The position numbers and the translations under genes were made by a program. Source: Gallibacterium genomosp. 3 (GTDB lineage Bacteria > Pseudomonadota > Gammaproteobacteria > Enterobacterales > Pasteurellaceae). Taken from it: DNA of 41,945 bases. How positions within the stretch are numbered: the stretch's first letter is position 1; the number at the start of each line of letters is the position of its first letter. The notes beneath the pieces are model-generated. The model searched no databases. It saw nothing but the letters and a program-made list of their open reading frames with translations, and was not told where the DNA came from. Of the stretch, positions 9,352 to 18,336 are shown one piece after another. The DNA lies in assembly GCF_001678475.1 (NCBI RefSeq), contig NZ_JTJR01000046.1, forward strand, positions 1 to 41,945, read 5' to 3'.

Positions 9352-10530
9352 ATGGATATGCAGAACAAAAATTATGATTTTATTGTGGTTGGTGGCGGTA
9401 TGGTGGGAGCAGCTTGTGCAGCAGGATTAGCACAATTAGGCTGTAAAATTTTTGTAGTAGAGCGATCGCCATTACCTCATTTTGCCGAAGGACAGGAATA
9501 TGATTTGCGTATTTCTGCAATTAGTTTAGGTTCTGTGAATTTATTAGAGCAATTAGGCGCTTGGGAGTATATTAAAACGCGCCGAGTTTGTCCTTATCGC
9601 CATTTAAGTACATGGGAAATTGACGGCTTTTCGGCAACCTTTTCTGCTACTGAACTTCAATTATCGGAGCTTGGTTATATGGTAGAAAATCAGTTAATTC
9701 AAGAAGGATTATGGCAACAATTCCAAAGCTTACCCAATGTGGATTATTGTACCGATACCGAAATTAAAAAAGCTGAACGTACACAACAATGGCAGCTGAC
9801 CTTAGCAAATGGAGAAACCATTTGTAGTCCACGTGTAATTGCTGCGGATGGAGCAAACTCCCAGTGGCGAGAATTGGCAGGAATAGGGATTACTGGATGG
9901 CGTTACCAACAAGATTGTTTATTAATTTTAGTCGATACGGAAGCAGAGCAGCAGGATATTACCTGGCAACAATTTTATCCTACTGGACCTCGTGCTTTAT
10001 TGCCATTACAAGGAAAGCAAGCGTGTTTAGTCTGGTATGATACGTCAGAAAAGATTGCACAATTACAACAGCTATCTATGCAGCAGTTAACGCAAGCGAT
10101 TACTGAAGCATTTCCAAAACGTTTAGGAAAGATTGCAGCGATTAAATGTGGTGGTTTTGCCTTAACCCGCCGCCATGCACAACAATATTATAAAAATGGT
10201 ATGATTTTGGTTGGTGATGCGGCACACAGTATTCACCCATTAGCTGGGCAAGGTGTCAATCTTGGCTTTAAAGATGTGAAATGCTTATTGGAAAATGTAC
10301 AAGCTGCATTGAAACAAGCGTCTGGATTAAATCAGGATGATTTTTTAAAACGCTATCAACGACAACGTTATTACGACAATTTATTAATGCAATCAACAAT
10401 GGATGTATTTTATAAGACTTTCCGTTCACCACTGTTGCCAATGAAAATAGCCAGAAATCTCGCTTTATTAACAGCAGAGCGAGCAGGGATGGTGAAACGA
10501 AAAGCCTTAAAATATGCGTTAGGATTATAG
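9352..10530 (+). CDS. ubiF: 3-demethoxyubiquinol 3-hydroxylase UbiF-like
   Basis: FAD-dependent monooxygenase of ubiquinone synthesis that hydroxylates the ring in a late step. The 392-residue protein has the FAD-binding VVGGGMVGAACAAGL near the N-terminus, the central YDLRISAISLGSVNLL and LGYMVENQLIQ, and the second FAD motif GDAAHSIHPLAGQGVNLG. The ending AERAGMVKRKALKYALGL is almost that of E. coli UbiF, which favours UbiF over the sister enzymes UbiH and UbiI. The ATG has AGGGTAAC six bases upstream. Its stop lies one base from the end of the convergent ycjF, so no terminator separates the two genes. Confidence 0.9.
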   Translation: MDMQNKNYDFIVVGGGMVGAACAAGLAQLGCKIFVVERSPLPHFAEGQEYDLRISAISLGSVNLLEQLGAWEYIKTRRVCPYRHLSTWEIDGFSATFSATELQLSELGYMVENQLIQEGLWQQFQSLPNVDYCTDTEIKKAERTQQWQLTLANGETICSPRVIAADGANSQWRELAGIGITGWRYQQDCLLILVDTEAEQQDITWQQFYPTGPRALLPLQGKQACLVWYDTSEKIAQLQQLSMQQLTQAITEAFPKRLGKIAAIKCGGFALTRRHAQQYYKNGMILVGDAAHSIHPLAGQGVNLGFKDVKCLLENVQAALKQASGLNQDDFLKRYQRQRYYDNLLMQSTMDVFYKTFRSPLLPMKIARNLALLTAERAGMVKRKALKYALGL

Positions 10531-10531
10531 T

Positions 10532-11608
10532 TTACCGTTCATACTCTTTTGACTTGTTAGCAGAAAAAATATTGTCTTTGATGACATTTTTCACTTCATT
10601 TAATAGCAGTTTATGCACAGTGTGTAGTTTTGGTCGCTCTTTGCTGGTAAATGGCACAGGGCGACAAAGTTCCATTGTTTTGATTCCTAAACGGGCCGTC
10701 AATAAACCTACACCAACGCCTTGTGCAGCGCGTGCTGACAATTTTGCAGTTAAATCTTGAGAGAACCATTCCATCCCAACTTCACGTATCAGATCGGTTG
10801 CCCCAGCGAATGCAATATTAAATAACACCATCTTAATTAAACGAATACGACTAAAGTAACCTAATTTGACACCATAAAGTTTGGCTAATTTATTGATTAA
10901 ACGCAGATGTCGCCAAGCAACAAAACACATATCAACTAAAGCTAAAGGACTGATTGCTACAATCACTGCTGACTCAATAGCTTGTTTATTAATTATTTTT
11001 TGTGCTTGCAAATCAATCGGTTGTAAAAATTCTTCACTAAATAAGCGTAATAACTCTTGAGCGGTGTAACCTTGATTTGCATAGTGTTGCCAACGTTGAT
11101 AACGAGGATCTTGGGCTGAAAGCTGCATATATTGCGCTAATTGTTGTGTGAGTTGCTCACCCTCTTTTGCAGAAACTGTGGCTGAGGCGTGAGCTGTTGT
11201 ATTTTGTATAGCATGATTTTGCTGTTGTAATAACGCTAATTTTTTTAGTTGATGTAAGTGGCGTAATTCATTGATAACAGCACTAAAACTTAAAGTAACA
11301 ATGCCACTAAATACTAAAGCGAAAGCAAAATCAATCCATTGATGTTGCTGCCAAGCATCAATTAACCATTGAATTGCTTGGGCAATAACGGCAAGTGCAA
11401 ACAGAAATGTAGTACCGATTAGACCTTTTTGCCACCAAGATAGTGGACGTTGTAAAGCGTAGCGTAACTCATTTTCTGCTTGATTCTGTTCTTGATAAGC
11501 CTGCTCATCAATAGCAATTTGGCTAGAATGAAATTCACGTTTTGCTTGTAAATTTTCCTCTGCTGTTGAGGATTGCTCATTGGTATCAAAGATTTTTTTC
11601 TCTTGCAT
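10532..11608 (-). CDS. ycjF: YcjF family inner-membrane protein (TIGR01620)
   Basis: Membrane protein found with YcjX; in enterobacteria both are part of the phage-shock regulon, but the molecular role is unknown. The 358-residue protein has a hydrophilic start, two hydrophobic stretches around residues 60-110 (LIGTTFLFALAVIAQAI and FAFALVFSGIVTLSFSAV), and a conserved C-terminal half with AIESAVIVAISPLALVDMCFVAWRHLRLINKLA. Its ATG overlaps the ycjX stop as TAATG, which indicates translational coupling. The 3' end nearly abuts ubiF. No PspF-type enhancer site was noticed upstream of the pair. Confidence 0.88.
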   Translation of the reverse strand: MQEKKIFDTNEQSSTAEENLQAKREFHSSQIAIDEQAYQEQNQAENELRYALQRPLSWWQKGLIGTTFLFALAVIAQAIQWLIDAWQQHQWIDFAFALVFSGIVTLSFSAVINELRHLHQLKKLALLQQQNHAIQNTTAHASATVSAKEGEQLTQQLAQYMQLSAQDPRYQRWQHYANQGYTAQELLRLFSEEFLQPIDLQAQKIINKQAIESAVIVAISPLALVDMCFVAWRHLRLINKLAKLYGVKLGYFSRIRLIKMVLFNIAFAGATDLIREVGMEWFSQDLTAKLSARAAQGVGVGLLTARLGIKTMELCRPVPFTSKERPKLHTVHKLLLNEVKNVIKDNIFSANKSKEYER

Positions 11609-13017
11609 TATCTTAATTTGTCTCCTAATAAATATTCTAATACAGCATCAAGGCGTAGGTGTGGCAATGCCTCACCACTAATGGCTTGTTGTGGTTCAAA
11701 TTGATCAAATTCAAAAGTTGTGTTTTGCCAAAAATCAGCAGTAGGTAAACGTTGTGGCACACTGCCAGGAAATAGGGTTACCAATTTTTGATCACGACTT
11801 CTGATACCTTGAATTGCTTTAAACTGTTGTCCTTGTTCTTCAACAATCACTTGTTGAGTTGCTCGGATCGCTGCAAATGCAGTGAAATCAATATCAATAT
11901 GCGAGAATTGTAAATGCTCGCCTTCAGTTTGAACTAACTGTCTTAATAAACTGATTAAACTCGGAATTTGATCCGTCGTAATATGATCAGCTTTTGTCGC
12001 AGCAAAGAGTAATTTATCAATTTTCGGGGCAAATAAACGATTGAAAAAATGACGTTGCCCATAGTGAAAACTTTGGAATAACGCACGTAATGCCATTTGC
12101 ATATCAATAAATGCTTCACGGCTATGGTTTAGTGCAGTCAAACAGTCCGCTAAAATAATTTGCCGATCAAAACGAGAAAAATGTTGTTGATAAAAACCTT
12201 TAACGATTTGGTTACGATAGAAATCGTAGCGTTGTTGTAATACATAAAAATAGCTTTGTTTATTTGCTGATTTCGCTAATTGCTGCCATTGTGTTGGTGT
12301 TAAATGAATGAGAGGGAAAAATTGTAATGCGATTGATCCTTCTGCTTCACCTGGCAGAATAAAACGTCCTGGTTGGATAAAATAAAATCCAGCTGCCTTA
12401 CATTGGTGTAAATATTCGGTATAACTCTTCGCGAGAGTGGCGAGAATATGTTCATCTGCTGGTGCAGTTAAATCCAGTTTCTGTAACTGCTGTAACCAAG
12501 TTTGTGCCAGATGTTGGCGTTCACCTTGTTGTAATTGCTGCATAGCTAATGACCACTGTTGAAAGTTTTGTGATAACAGTGGTAAATCCAGTAACCATTC
12601 GCCCGGATAATCAAAAATATCTAAATACAGTACACCTTGTGATTTTAGGTGACGTAATAAGCTTTGAGTATGTTGATAATGAATTTCTAAGCGAGTTTCA
12701 CTTAACCCTCGTGTTGATTGAGGCCAATGTGGTGGCGATTGTTCTAAAGCGAGTAAGTTTTCTTCATATTCAAAGCGAGGTAATGTCCAATTTTTTTGAG
12801 TAAGACGTTTTACGCCTAAAATTTGCTGATTACGGGCAGCACTAAGTAAGGGAAGTTGTGGTTTATCTGTTGTGTTTAAGGATAAAAGTTGATTAATGAA
12901 TCCTGTAATAAAGGTTGTTTTACCACTTTGACTTAACCCAGTAACAGCTAAACGTAATGTTTGATCAAATCCTCGTTCAATCAAATGATCAAATTCATTC
13001 TGTAATGTTTTGAGCAT
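11608..13017 (-). CDS. ycjX: YcjX family P-loop protein (DUF463)
   Basis: Putative nucleoside-triphosphatase of the YcjX/DUF463 family, conserved beside ycjF. The 469-residue protein starts MLKTLQNEFDHLIERG. The Walker A motif is GLSQSGKTTF at about residues 27-36, a Walker B-like LYLDIFDYPGEWLLDLP lies near residue 130, and LLFAATKADHI near residue 340 resembles a GTPase NKxD-type base motif. E. coli YcjX is 465 residues. It is followed by ycjF with a one-base overlap. The function is not established, and stress or envelope roles are suggested only by the known psp association. Confidence 0.9.
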   Translation of the reverse strand: MLKTLQNEFDHLIERGFDQTLRLAVTGLSQSGKTTFITGFINQLLSLNTTDKPQLPLLSAARNQQILGVKRLTQKNWTLPRFEYEENLLALEQSPPHWPQSTRGLSETRLEIHYQHTQSLLRHLKSQGVLYLDIFDYPGEWLLDLPLLSQNFQQWSLAMQQLQQGERQHLAQTWLQQLQKLDLTAPADEHILATLAKSYTEYLHQCKAAGFYFIQPGRFILPGEAEGSIALQFFPLIHLTPTQWQQLAKSANKQSYFYVLQQRYDFYRNQIVKGFYQQHFSRFDRQIILADCLTALNHSREAFIDMQMALRALFQSFHYGQRHFFNRLFAPKIDKLLFAATKADHITTDQIPSLISLLRQLVQTEGEHLQFSHIDIDFTAFAAIRATQQVIVEEQGQQFKAIQGIRSRDQKLVTLFPGSVPQRLPTADFWQNTTFEFDQFEPQQAISGEALPHLRLDAVLEYLLGDKLR

Positions 13018-13150
13018 AATTTTTGCCTAAAGATAGAAATATTTTTTGTTGTAATGATGTTATATAAGATGATGAAAAGCTGTACAAATATGGGTTTTAG
13101 TTTAACAAGATCAAGTTAAATTGAAATATTATTACTTTTAATAGAGCTAG

Positions 13151-14065
13151 CTAAATATGAGATGTTTTATTTTTTCGGTATTCGCTAGCTGTTACCCCAA
13201 AATATTTTTTAAAAGCCTTACCAAAGTTGGTTTCTGATTGAAAACCGCAGTTTAGAGCAATAGTCAAAATATTTTCTTGACTAGAACGTAATAGCTTTGC
13301 TGCTTTTTGTAGTCGAATATGATTAACAAAAGCATATGGGCTAAAGCCAATTTGTTGATTAAATAAGCGAATAAGCTGAGCCCTAGAGATATTTGCGATC
13401 TCAGTGAGCTGAGTAATATGCCAATTTTGTTCAGGGTATTGGATGATTTTATTCATTACTTTATATAAACGTTTATCACGTAAACCATTGAGCATACCAG
13501 AAAGAGTTGCTTTTTCTTGTTCTAAATAAGTTCTAATTAATAATATAAGCAATACTCCAGATAATGAGTTTACAATAGTTGTTGCACCATATTGAGGTGT
13601 TTTAGCTTCTTGCTGAAGAATAGAAAGAATTGGCTGTAGGATTGAATTGTTTAAATTTAGAATGATGATATCAGGAAGATTATTGAATAAATCAGAACGT
13701 CTGTCATAACTAAATTTTGCGCAAAATAAGGTGAGATCAGGAGAATGATTAAAGCCACTTTTTTTTAAAATAAACGCACCATTATTTGATGAAGTTATCG
13801 TAGATTGATTATTGTTACAATCAGCCTGATTACTCAAAATATGCTTAATAGTTCGAGGGAAAAAAATAATATCACCTTTATTTATAATTCGTGCTTTTTC
13901 ATTGTTATCAAATTTTAAATAACTACTTCCATGAGTCACAATATGAACAATTCCTTGAGCTTGTTCGGCTTGATGTTCTACATACCACTCTTGCTGAAAA
14001 TGGCATTGTACATTGATACTACCTGATAATTGTGCAAATGATAAAAGTGTGTCGAGAATATCCAT
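13151..14065 (-). CDS. rclR: RclR-like AraC-family regulator
   Basis: AraC/XylS-type activator. The 304-residue protein has an N-terminal cupin-like sensor domain of the AraC_binding_2/cupin_6 kind and a C-terminal pair of helix-turn-helix motifs (ITQLTEIANISRAQLIRLFNQQ and ILTIALNCGFQSETNFGKAFKKYFG). E. coli RclR senses reactive chlorine through Cys21 and Cys89. Here Cys21 sits at the same position in a similar start (MDILDTLLSF), and Cys115 in TLFCAKF aligns with the Cys89 region after a roughly 26-residue insertion. The neighbouring RclC-like gene supports the assignment. It is divergent from the DUF302 gene, with an 88-base intergenic region likely to hold its binding site. Proof of chlorine sensing is lacking. 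Confidence 0.75.
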   Translation of the reverse strand: MDILDTLLSFAQLSGSINVQCHFQQEWYVEHQAEQAQGIVHIVTHGSSYLKFDNNEKARIINKGDIIFFPRTIKHILSNQADCNNNQSTITSSNNGAFILKKSGFNHSPDLTLFCAKFSYDRRSDLFNNLPDIIILNLNNSILQPILSILQQEAKTPQYGATTIVNSLSGVLLILLIRTYLEQEKATLSGMLNGLRDKRLYKVMNKIIQYPEQNWHITQLTEIANISRAQLIRLFNQQIGFSPYAFVNHIRLQKAAKLLRSSQENILTIALNCGFQSETNFGKAFKKYFGVTASEYRKNKTSHI

Positions 14066-14153
14066 TATTTTATCTATTTTTTGAGACTTTTTATTGATTT
14101 ATATAAATAAAAAATTGCAAATATACTATATCTTATTTATAGGAGTAAATACA
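14066..14153. promoter_or_regulatory. Divergent control region of rclR and the DUF302 gene
   Basis: AT-rich 88-base spacer between divergent start codons. AGGAG at 14141-14145 is a strong ribosome site for the plus-strand gene, and TATACT at 14122-14127 could be its -10 element. The RclR operator is expected here by analogy with E. coli, but no repeat was clear enough to name. Confidence 0.4.
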
Positions 14154-14630
14154 ATGAGAAAGTTAGTTAAATACGCCACATTGGCTATGTTGATAAATGT
14201 TGCTTTTGCAGCTCAAGCTGATATGAAACCCGTAACAGATGTTTTGCCTTCACATATTCATTATGTAGAGAGCAAATACTCATTTGATAATACTATTGAA
14301 CGTTTAGTAAATAATTTTAAACAGCGAGGAATGACAATTTTTGCTATTATTGATCACCAAAAAGCAGCAAAAGAAACACAGCTTGAGATGCAGCCTGCTA
14401 CGGTAATTGTCTTTGGTACACCAAAAGCTGGCACACCACTGATGTTAAAAGATCCTGATTTTGCATTACAGTTACCATTGAAAGTGTTGGTGACAGAGGT
14501 TAATGGAAAAGTGAGAGTCGTGTTCAATGATACTAAAGCACTTATTTCAGGCAGTAAAATCTCTTTTGAGCAAGTAGAAAATAGTCTGGCTAAAGTAGAA
14601 GGGTTAATTCAAAAAGTGGTTACAGAATAA
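14154..14630 (+). CDS. Secreted DUF302 protein
   Basis: A 158-residue protein with a clear signal peptide (MRKLVKYATLAMLINVAFAAQA, likely cleaved before DMKP) and a single DUF302 domain. That domain is visible as the YSFDNTIERLVNNFKQRGMTIFAIIDHQKAA start and the ATVIVFGTPKAGTPLM and LPLKVLVTEVNGKVRVVFND core. The biochemical role of DUF302 is unknown to me. The frame is open further upstream, but ATG 14154 has AGGAG nine bases before it and gives the signal peptide. Being divergent from an RclR-like regulator and convergent with an RclC-like gene, it is probably part of an oxidant-stress response (inference). It occupies the place where E. coli has rclA-rclB. Confidence 0.85.
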   Translation: MRKLVKYATLAMLINVAFAAQADMKPVTDVLPSHIHYVESKYSFDNTIERLVNNFKQRGMTIFAIIDHQKAAKETQLEMQPATVIVFGTPKAGTPLMLKDPDFALQLPLKVLVTEVNGKVRVVFNDTKALISGSKISFEQVENSLAKVEGLIQKVVTE

Positions 14631-14645
14631 TTTTCCGCTAATATA

Positions 14646-14673
14646 CTGGTGTGGAGTTGTATAACCACACCAG
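14646..14673. terminator. Terminator between the DUF302 gene and rclC-like gene
   Basis: Perfect 9-bp stem CTGGTGTGG / CCACACCAG, 10-base loop, followed on the plus strand by CTTTATTTACTTT. It lies between convergent genes and mainly suits the plus-strand DUF302 gene. Confidence 0.7.
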
Positions 14674-14691
14674 CTTTATTTACTTTAATAT

Positions 14692-15321
14692 TTAAGCAAG
14701 GTTATTTCTTTTTGCTAAAATACGATTAGCACATTCAGCAGCTGCGGTTAAGCCGCCTGCCATCATAATAATATCTTTTACGATTAAGCGCCCTGCTGCA
14801 GAAAGATACGGGAAGCCATAGTTGGGTGTTGGTAAATCACCGCCTAAATTTGGTACCCAAGTTTCTGGTGTCGTAATTAGGAATGAAAGAGTAACAATTG
14901 ACATACCAAAGGTTAATAATCCTCCAATCATACCAAATGTTGGACTCCAAATACCTGATAGAGTTAATAAACCAATTGTAACAATCATTGCTCCAATAAT
15001 TAAAGAAGCAGTATAAGTACCGTTTGCTTTATGCCATTCAATATTTTTGGCAACCATTTTGCCTTCTGGATTTTTATAAAGTGTATATTCTTTAACCAGA
15101 TCTCCTTTATCATTTTGCACAAGATTAGAGCCATTTTTGTATAAGAAACTCATAAAAGGACTATTCGCAACAAAATGAGCAATACCGTCAGCTTCATATT
15201 GACATACTTTTAAACCGCCAATCCATACCATTACGATACAGATAGCGATACGAACAAAGTTAATAAATTGACGTTGCATAGGGGCAATAATTTTTGCAGC
15301 AAATTCGATTAAAGATTGCAT
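14692..15321 (-). CDS. rclC: RclC/YkgB-like inner-membrane protein (DUF417)
   Basis: Membrane protein of the DUF417 family. E. coli RclC (YkgB) is induced by reactive chlorine and needed for full resistance, with unknown mechanism. The 209-residue protein has four hydrophobic segments and family blocks closely shared with E. coli RclC: MVWIGGLKVCQYEADGIAHF, VANSPFMSFLYKNG, VTLSFLITTPETWVP and GFPYLSAAGRLIVKDI. An ATG at 15333 is in frame, but ATG 15321 has GAGG six bases upstream and is preferred. It is convergent with the DUF302 gene and lies downstream of yagU, separated from it by a terminator. Oxidant defence is the best guess from family and context. Confidence 0.85.
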   Translation of the reverse strand: MQSLIEFAAKIIAPMQRQFINFVRIAICIVMVWIGGLKVCQYEADGIAHFVANSPFMSFLYKNGSNLVQNDKGDLVKEYTLYKNPEGKMVAKNIEWHKANGTYTASLIIGAMIVTIGLLTLSGIWSPTFGMIGGLLTFGMSIVTLSFLITTPETWVPNLGGDLPTPNYGFPYLSAAGRLIVKDIIMMAGGLTAAAECANRILAKRNNLA

Positions 15322-15649
15322 GTTAAACCTCATTAATTGACTAAGTTAGTTGTTAAGAACTATTCTTAACAATCTTTTACATTCTAGAAAGATTGCTCAT
15401 AATGAAGTAGATAAATTGTCGCATTTTTTTAGCATTTTTACTCACTATATACTTAATTTGAGTTATATCAAGTGTCAGATTGTATTGAGCTATTTGAAGA
15501 TAAATTGATACTTTATGATGAGAAATTGTTTTTTTGTTTAATTGAAGTCGGTATTTAATATGATTAGCAGTAGAAATAGATTTATAAAATAAAAATACGT
15601 TTTAACGTAAACCTTAAAACGTATTTTATATAATTCAAGTAATAAATAA
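15322..15649. other. Intergenic region upstream of the rclC-like gene
   Basis: 328 bases without a credible gene. It holds the yagU terminator at its right end and presumably the rclC promoter; no clear -35/-10 pair or operator was recognised. Base composition is strongly AT-rich. Confidence 0.6.
15592..15627 (-). terminator. Terminator after yagU
   Basis: Perfect 14-bp inverted repeat AAAATACGTTTTAA / TTAAAACGTATTTT with an 8-base loop. The A/T ends of the stem supply a T-run on either strand. It sits 22 bases past the yagU stop. Confidence 0.8.
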
Positions 15650-16249
15650 TTAACGAGTTTCAGATAAAGCCACTTCCGCATCTGGCTCATGCGTAATACG
15701 ATTACGTAAATCACGACGGACTAATTCAATTGTCCAGAACCAGAAAATATGACCAACAAATTCAGAAACGTGTTCATAGAAAGGCCATTCTGCTACTGGT
15801 GGTGTTAAACCAAGAAGAGGGAAAGTAATATAGTGAACACAGATATCACAAATAATCCCTGCTAATACCCCTTGCCATAATTTCACTTTAGGGAAGCGTT
15901 CTGCAACAACACAATATGTAATAGCAAAAACTAATGAGAAAATAATGTGGGTTACGCCAATCCAGTTAAATGCTTGATCTGCAAAGGTAAATGCAGGTGC
16001 AGTAGGATCAATACCCAAATAATCTCTTAAGAAAACATGTGGTGGATTTAAGAAAGCACGTGAACATACTTCTAATGCTTGAGAAGGATCTTTACATGCT
16101 GCCGTAAAGAGATCTAGTGGGCTACGAGGAGGGAAAGGATGTTCAGCTCCCCATTTTACAAATGCAGAAAGAAGACCTGCGAAAATACCAACAAAAGCAG
16201 CAACACCATAACGGCGACGGCTTGGATCAGTTTGTTCAAATAAATTCAT
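15650..16249 (-). CDS. yagU: YagU family inner-membrane protein (DUF1440)
   Basis: Inner-membrane protein of the YagU family; E. coli YagU has been linked to acid resistance, but its activity is unknown. The 199-residue protein has several hydrophobic segments. Its start [19 protein letters not shown] and the blocks [36 protein letters not shown] and [15 protein letters not shown] match E. coli YagU (204 residues) almost position by position. ATG 16249 follows AGGAAATTTGT. It has its own terminator and faces away from sapA, so it looks like a single-gene unit that may share stress conditions with the rclR cluster next door (inference). Confidence 0.9.
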   Translation of the reverse strand: MNLFEQTDPSRRRYGVAAFVGIFAGLLSAFVKWGAEHPFPPRSPLDLFTAACKDPSQALEVCSRAFLNPPHVFLRDYLGIDPTAPAFTFADQAFNWIGVTHIIFSLVFAITYCVVAERFPKVKLWQGVLAGIICDICVHYITFPLLGLTPPVAEWPFYEHVSEFVGHIFWFWTIELVRRDLRNRITHEPDAEVALSETR

Positions 16250-16641
16250 ACAAATTTCCTAAAATTATTCATAATAAAAAAGTTAATGCTATTTATGATC
16301 ATTTTGAAAAATGATAAGTGCGACATATGTTATGCCAATATTTATTTTACTCAATAAAAAAATACTTCTAATGAGTTAAATGGTTAAAGTTTGTTCTTAT
16401 TTGTTACTGTCTAAATCGGTTTATCTAATAATTTAATTACAATTATTTTTCATTTAATTGTATTGTTTAACATTTAATCGAAAAGCTAACTTGCGGTTAA
16501 ATAGAGGATTGATTAAGATCGTCATTTTGATGAATTTATCGATTAATGGTCTGTATTTCCTTTTACAAAGGATTTCTCTCTCGTTAATATGCTGTTTTCG
16601 TAACATATCAATCGAATATAGTGCATTGCACTGGTTTTATT
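16250..16641. other. Divergent intergenic region between yagU and sapA
   Basis: 392 bases, AT-rich, with no convincing gene; a short open frame at 16458-16736 overlaps sapA and looks like chance. A possible sap promoter is TTGCGG near 16491-16496, with TAAGAT 17 bases later. There is no strong ribosome site directly before the sapA start. Confidence 0.45.
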
Positions 16642-18336
16642 ATGGCTTTACCAAAATATATTGTGATGTGGCTTGGTTTATTGGGAGCAAGTTCAGTGAT
16701 TGCTGCGCCAAGTGTTCCAAAACAAGTGTTAGATAATGGGTTAGTTTATTGCACTCATTCTTTACCCGTTTCTCTCAATCCGCAAACAGCGGATATTGGA
16801 AGTAATACCAATATTGTCGCAGATCAGATCTATAATAAACTATTTGAATTGAGCGGTAATGATAACCATGTAGTGCCATCATTAGCGACTTCTTATTATG
16901 TTTCAACCGATGGACGTACCATTACGATCAATTTGCGTCGTGGGGTAAAGTTTCATACCACAGAGTGGTTTACCCCAACACGTGATTTTAATGCAGAAGA
17001 TGTGGTGTTTTCACTTAGCCGGATTATTGGTAAAAATGATGGAATTTTTCCAGTTGAAGAAGGCATTGTTAGTAGTAGCAATAAAACTTCCCAATATGAT
17101 TTATTCAATGAAAAAGCAAAAAATAAGCACTTCCCTTATTTTGAGAGCATCCGTTTAAGAAATAAAATTGAGTCAGTAACTGCGGTCAATCCTTATCAAG
17201 TACAAATTCATTTAGTTTCGCCTGATTCCTCTGTGTTATCCCATTTATCTGGGCCTAATGCGGTGATTTTATCTTATGAATATGCCTTGCAATTAAATGC
17301 AGATGATAACTTAGCACAGCTGGATACCTTGCCAGTAGGCACAGGGCCTTATCAGTTAAAAAGTTATTTTAGAGATCGTAATGTACGATTAGTACGTAAT
17401 GATGATTATTGGGGAGACTTAGCTAAAATTAAAAATGTGGTAATTGATGTTTCCACTACAAAAACTGGCAGACTAGCACGATTTTTAAATGGCGAATGTG
17501 ACATTATGGCTTTCCCTGATGCCAGCCAATTAAAATTATTGAATGATCGGTTGCCAAGTGTTCGTATTAGTGTATCAGATAGTATGAATTTGGCCTTTTT
17601 GGCATTAAATATGAAACGTCAAGTGATACAAAATGTTGATACAAGACGAGCAATTGCTTTTGCGATTAATCGCCAACGTATTATTAAACATATCTATTAT
17701 GGTACGGCAAAAGTTGCCCAAACAATTATTCCGCAAATTTCTTGGGCATCACGTTTTAATGCGACTGCATTTGATTATGACTATGATCCTGATAAAGCAC
17801 GAGTACTATTAGCGAATAAACATCTTGAATTATCGTTCTGGGTAATTGATGAAGAACAAGTTTATGACCCAAATCCAATCAAAATGGCGGAAATGATTAA
17901 GTATGATTTGGCGAAAGTTGGGATTAAGGTCAATATCAAGGTAGTTTCATATAATTTCTTGAAAAAGAGTGTTGAAGAGGGCAGAGATAATTACGATATG
18001 ATTCTAACTGGCTGGGTAACGAATAATCTTGATCCAGATAGTTTCTTACGTCCAATTTTAAGCTGCCCATCACAAAGTACGATTTCCAATTTGAGTAGTT
18101 GGTGTCACCCGCCATTAGATGCACTATTAGTGAAAGCATTACAAACAGATGTACAGCTATTAAGATCATTAGATTACGATATGGCACAACAATTAATTGT
18201 ACGTCAAGTACCGATTATTCCGATTGCTACTGTGAATAATGTATTAGTGGCCAATAATCGTGTAAATGGAATTAATATGACACCGTTTGGCAATATCCAT
18301 TTTCGTGCATTATCGTTAAATGAGGTGCAAAAATGA
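16642..18336 (+). CDS. sapA: Peptide ABC transporter substrate-binding protein SapA
   Basis: Periplasmic binding protein of the Sap system, which in Haemophilus and Salmonella contributes to antimicrobial-peptide resistance and haem or peptide uptake. The 564-residue protein has a signal peptide (KYIVMWLGLLGASSVIAA) followed by an SBP_bac_5 fold. FTPTRDFNAEDVVFSLSRI, LPVGTGPYQLKSYF, GECDIMAFPDASQLK and GWVTNNLDPDSFLRPILSC line up with E. coli SapA (547). The frame extends to a GTG at 16621; ATG 16642 is chosen because it gives a normal signal peptide, with ATG 16666 as an alternative. The stop overlaps the sapB start by 4 bases. Confidence 0.93.
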   Translation: MALPKYIVMWLGLLGASSVIAAPSVPKQVLDNGLVYCTHSLPVSLNPQTADIGSNTNIVADQIYNKLFELSGNDNHVVPSLATSYYVSTDGRTITINLRRGVKFHTTEWFTPTRDFNAEDVVFSLSRIIGKNDGIFPVEEGIVSSSNKTSQYDLFNEKAKNKHFPYFESIRLRNKIESVTAVNPYQVQIHLVSPDSSVLSHLSGPNAVILSYEYALQLNADDNLAQLDTLPVGTGPYQLKSYFRDRNVRLVRNDDYWGDLAKIKNVVIDVSTTKTGRLARFLNGECDIMAFPDASQLKLLNDRLPSVRISVSDSMNLAFLALNMKRQVIQNVDTRRAIAFAINRQRIIKHIYYGTAKVAQTIIPQISWASRFNATAFDYDYDPDKARVLLANKHLELSFWVIDEEQVYDPNPIKMAEMIKYDLAKVGIKVNIKVVSYNFLKKSVEEGRDNYDMILTGWVTNNLDPDSFLRPILSCPSQSTISNLSSWCHPPLDALLVKALQTDVQLLRSLDYDMAQQLIVRQVPIIPIATVNNVLVANNRVNGINMTPFGNIHFRALSLNEVQK

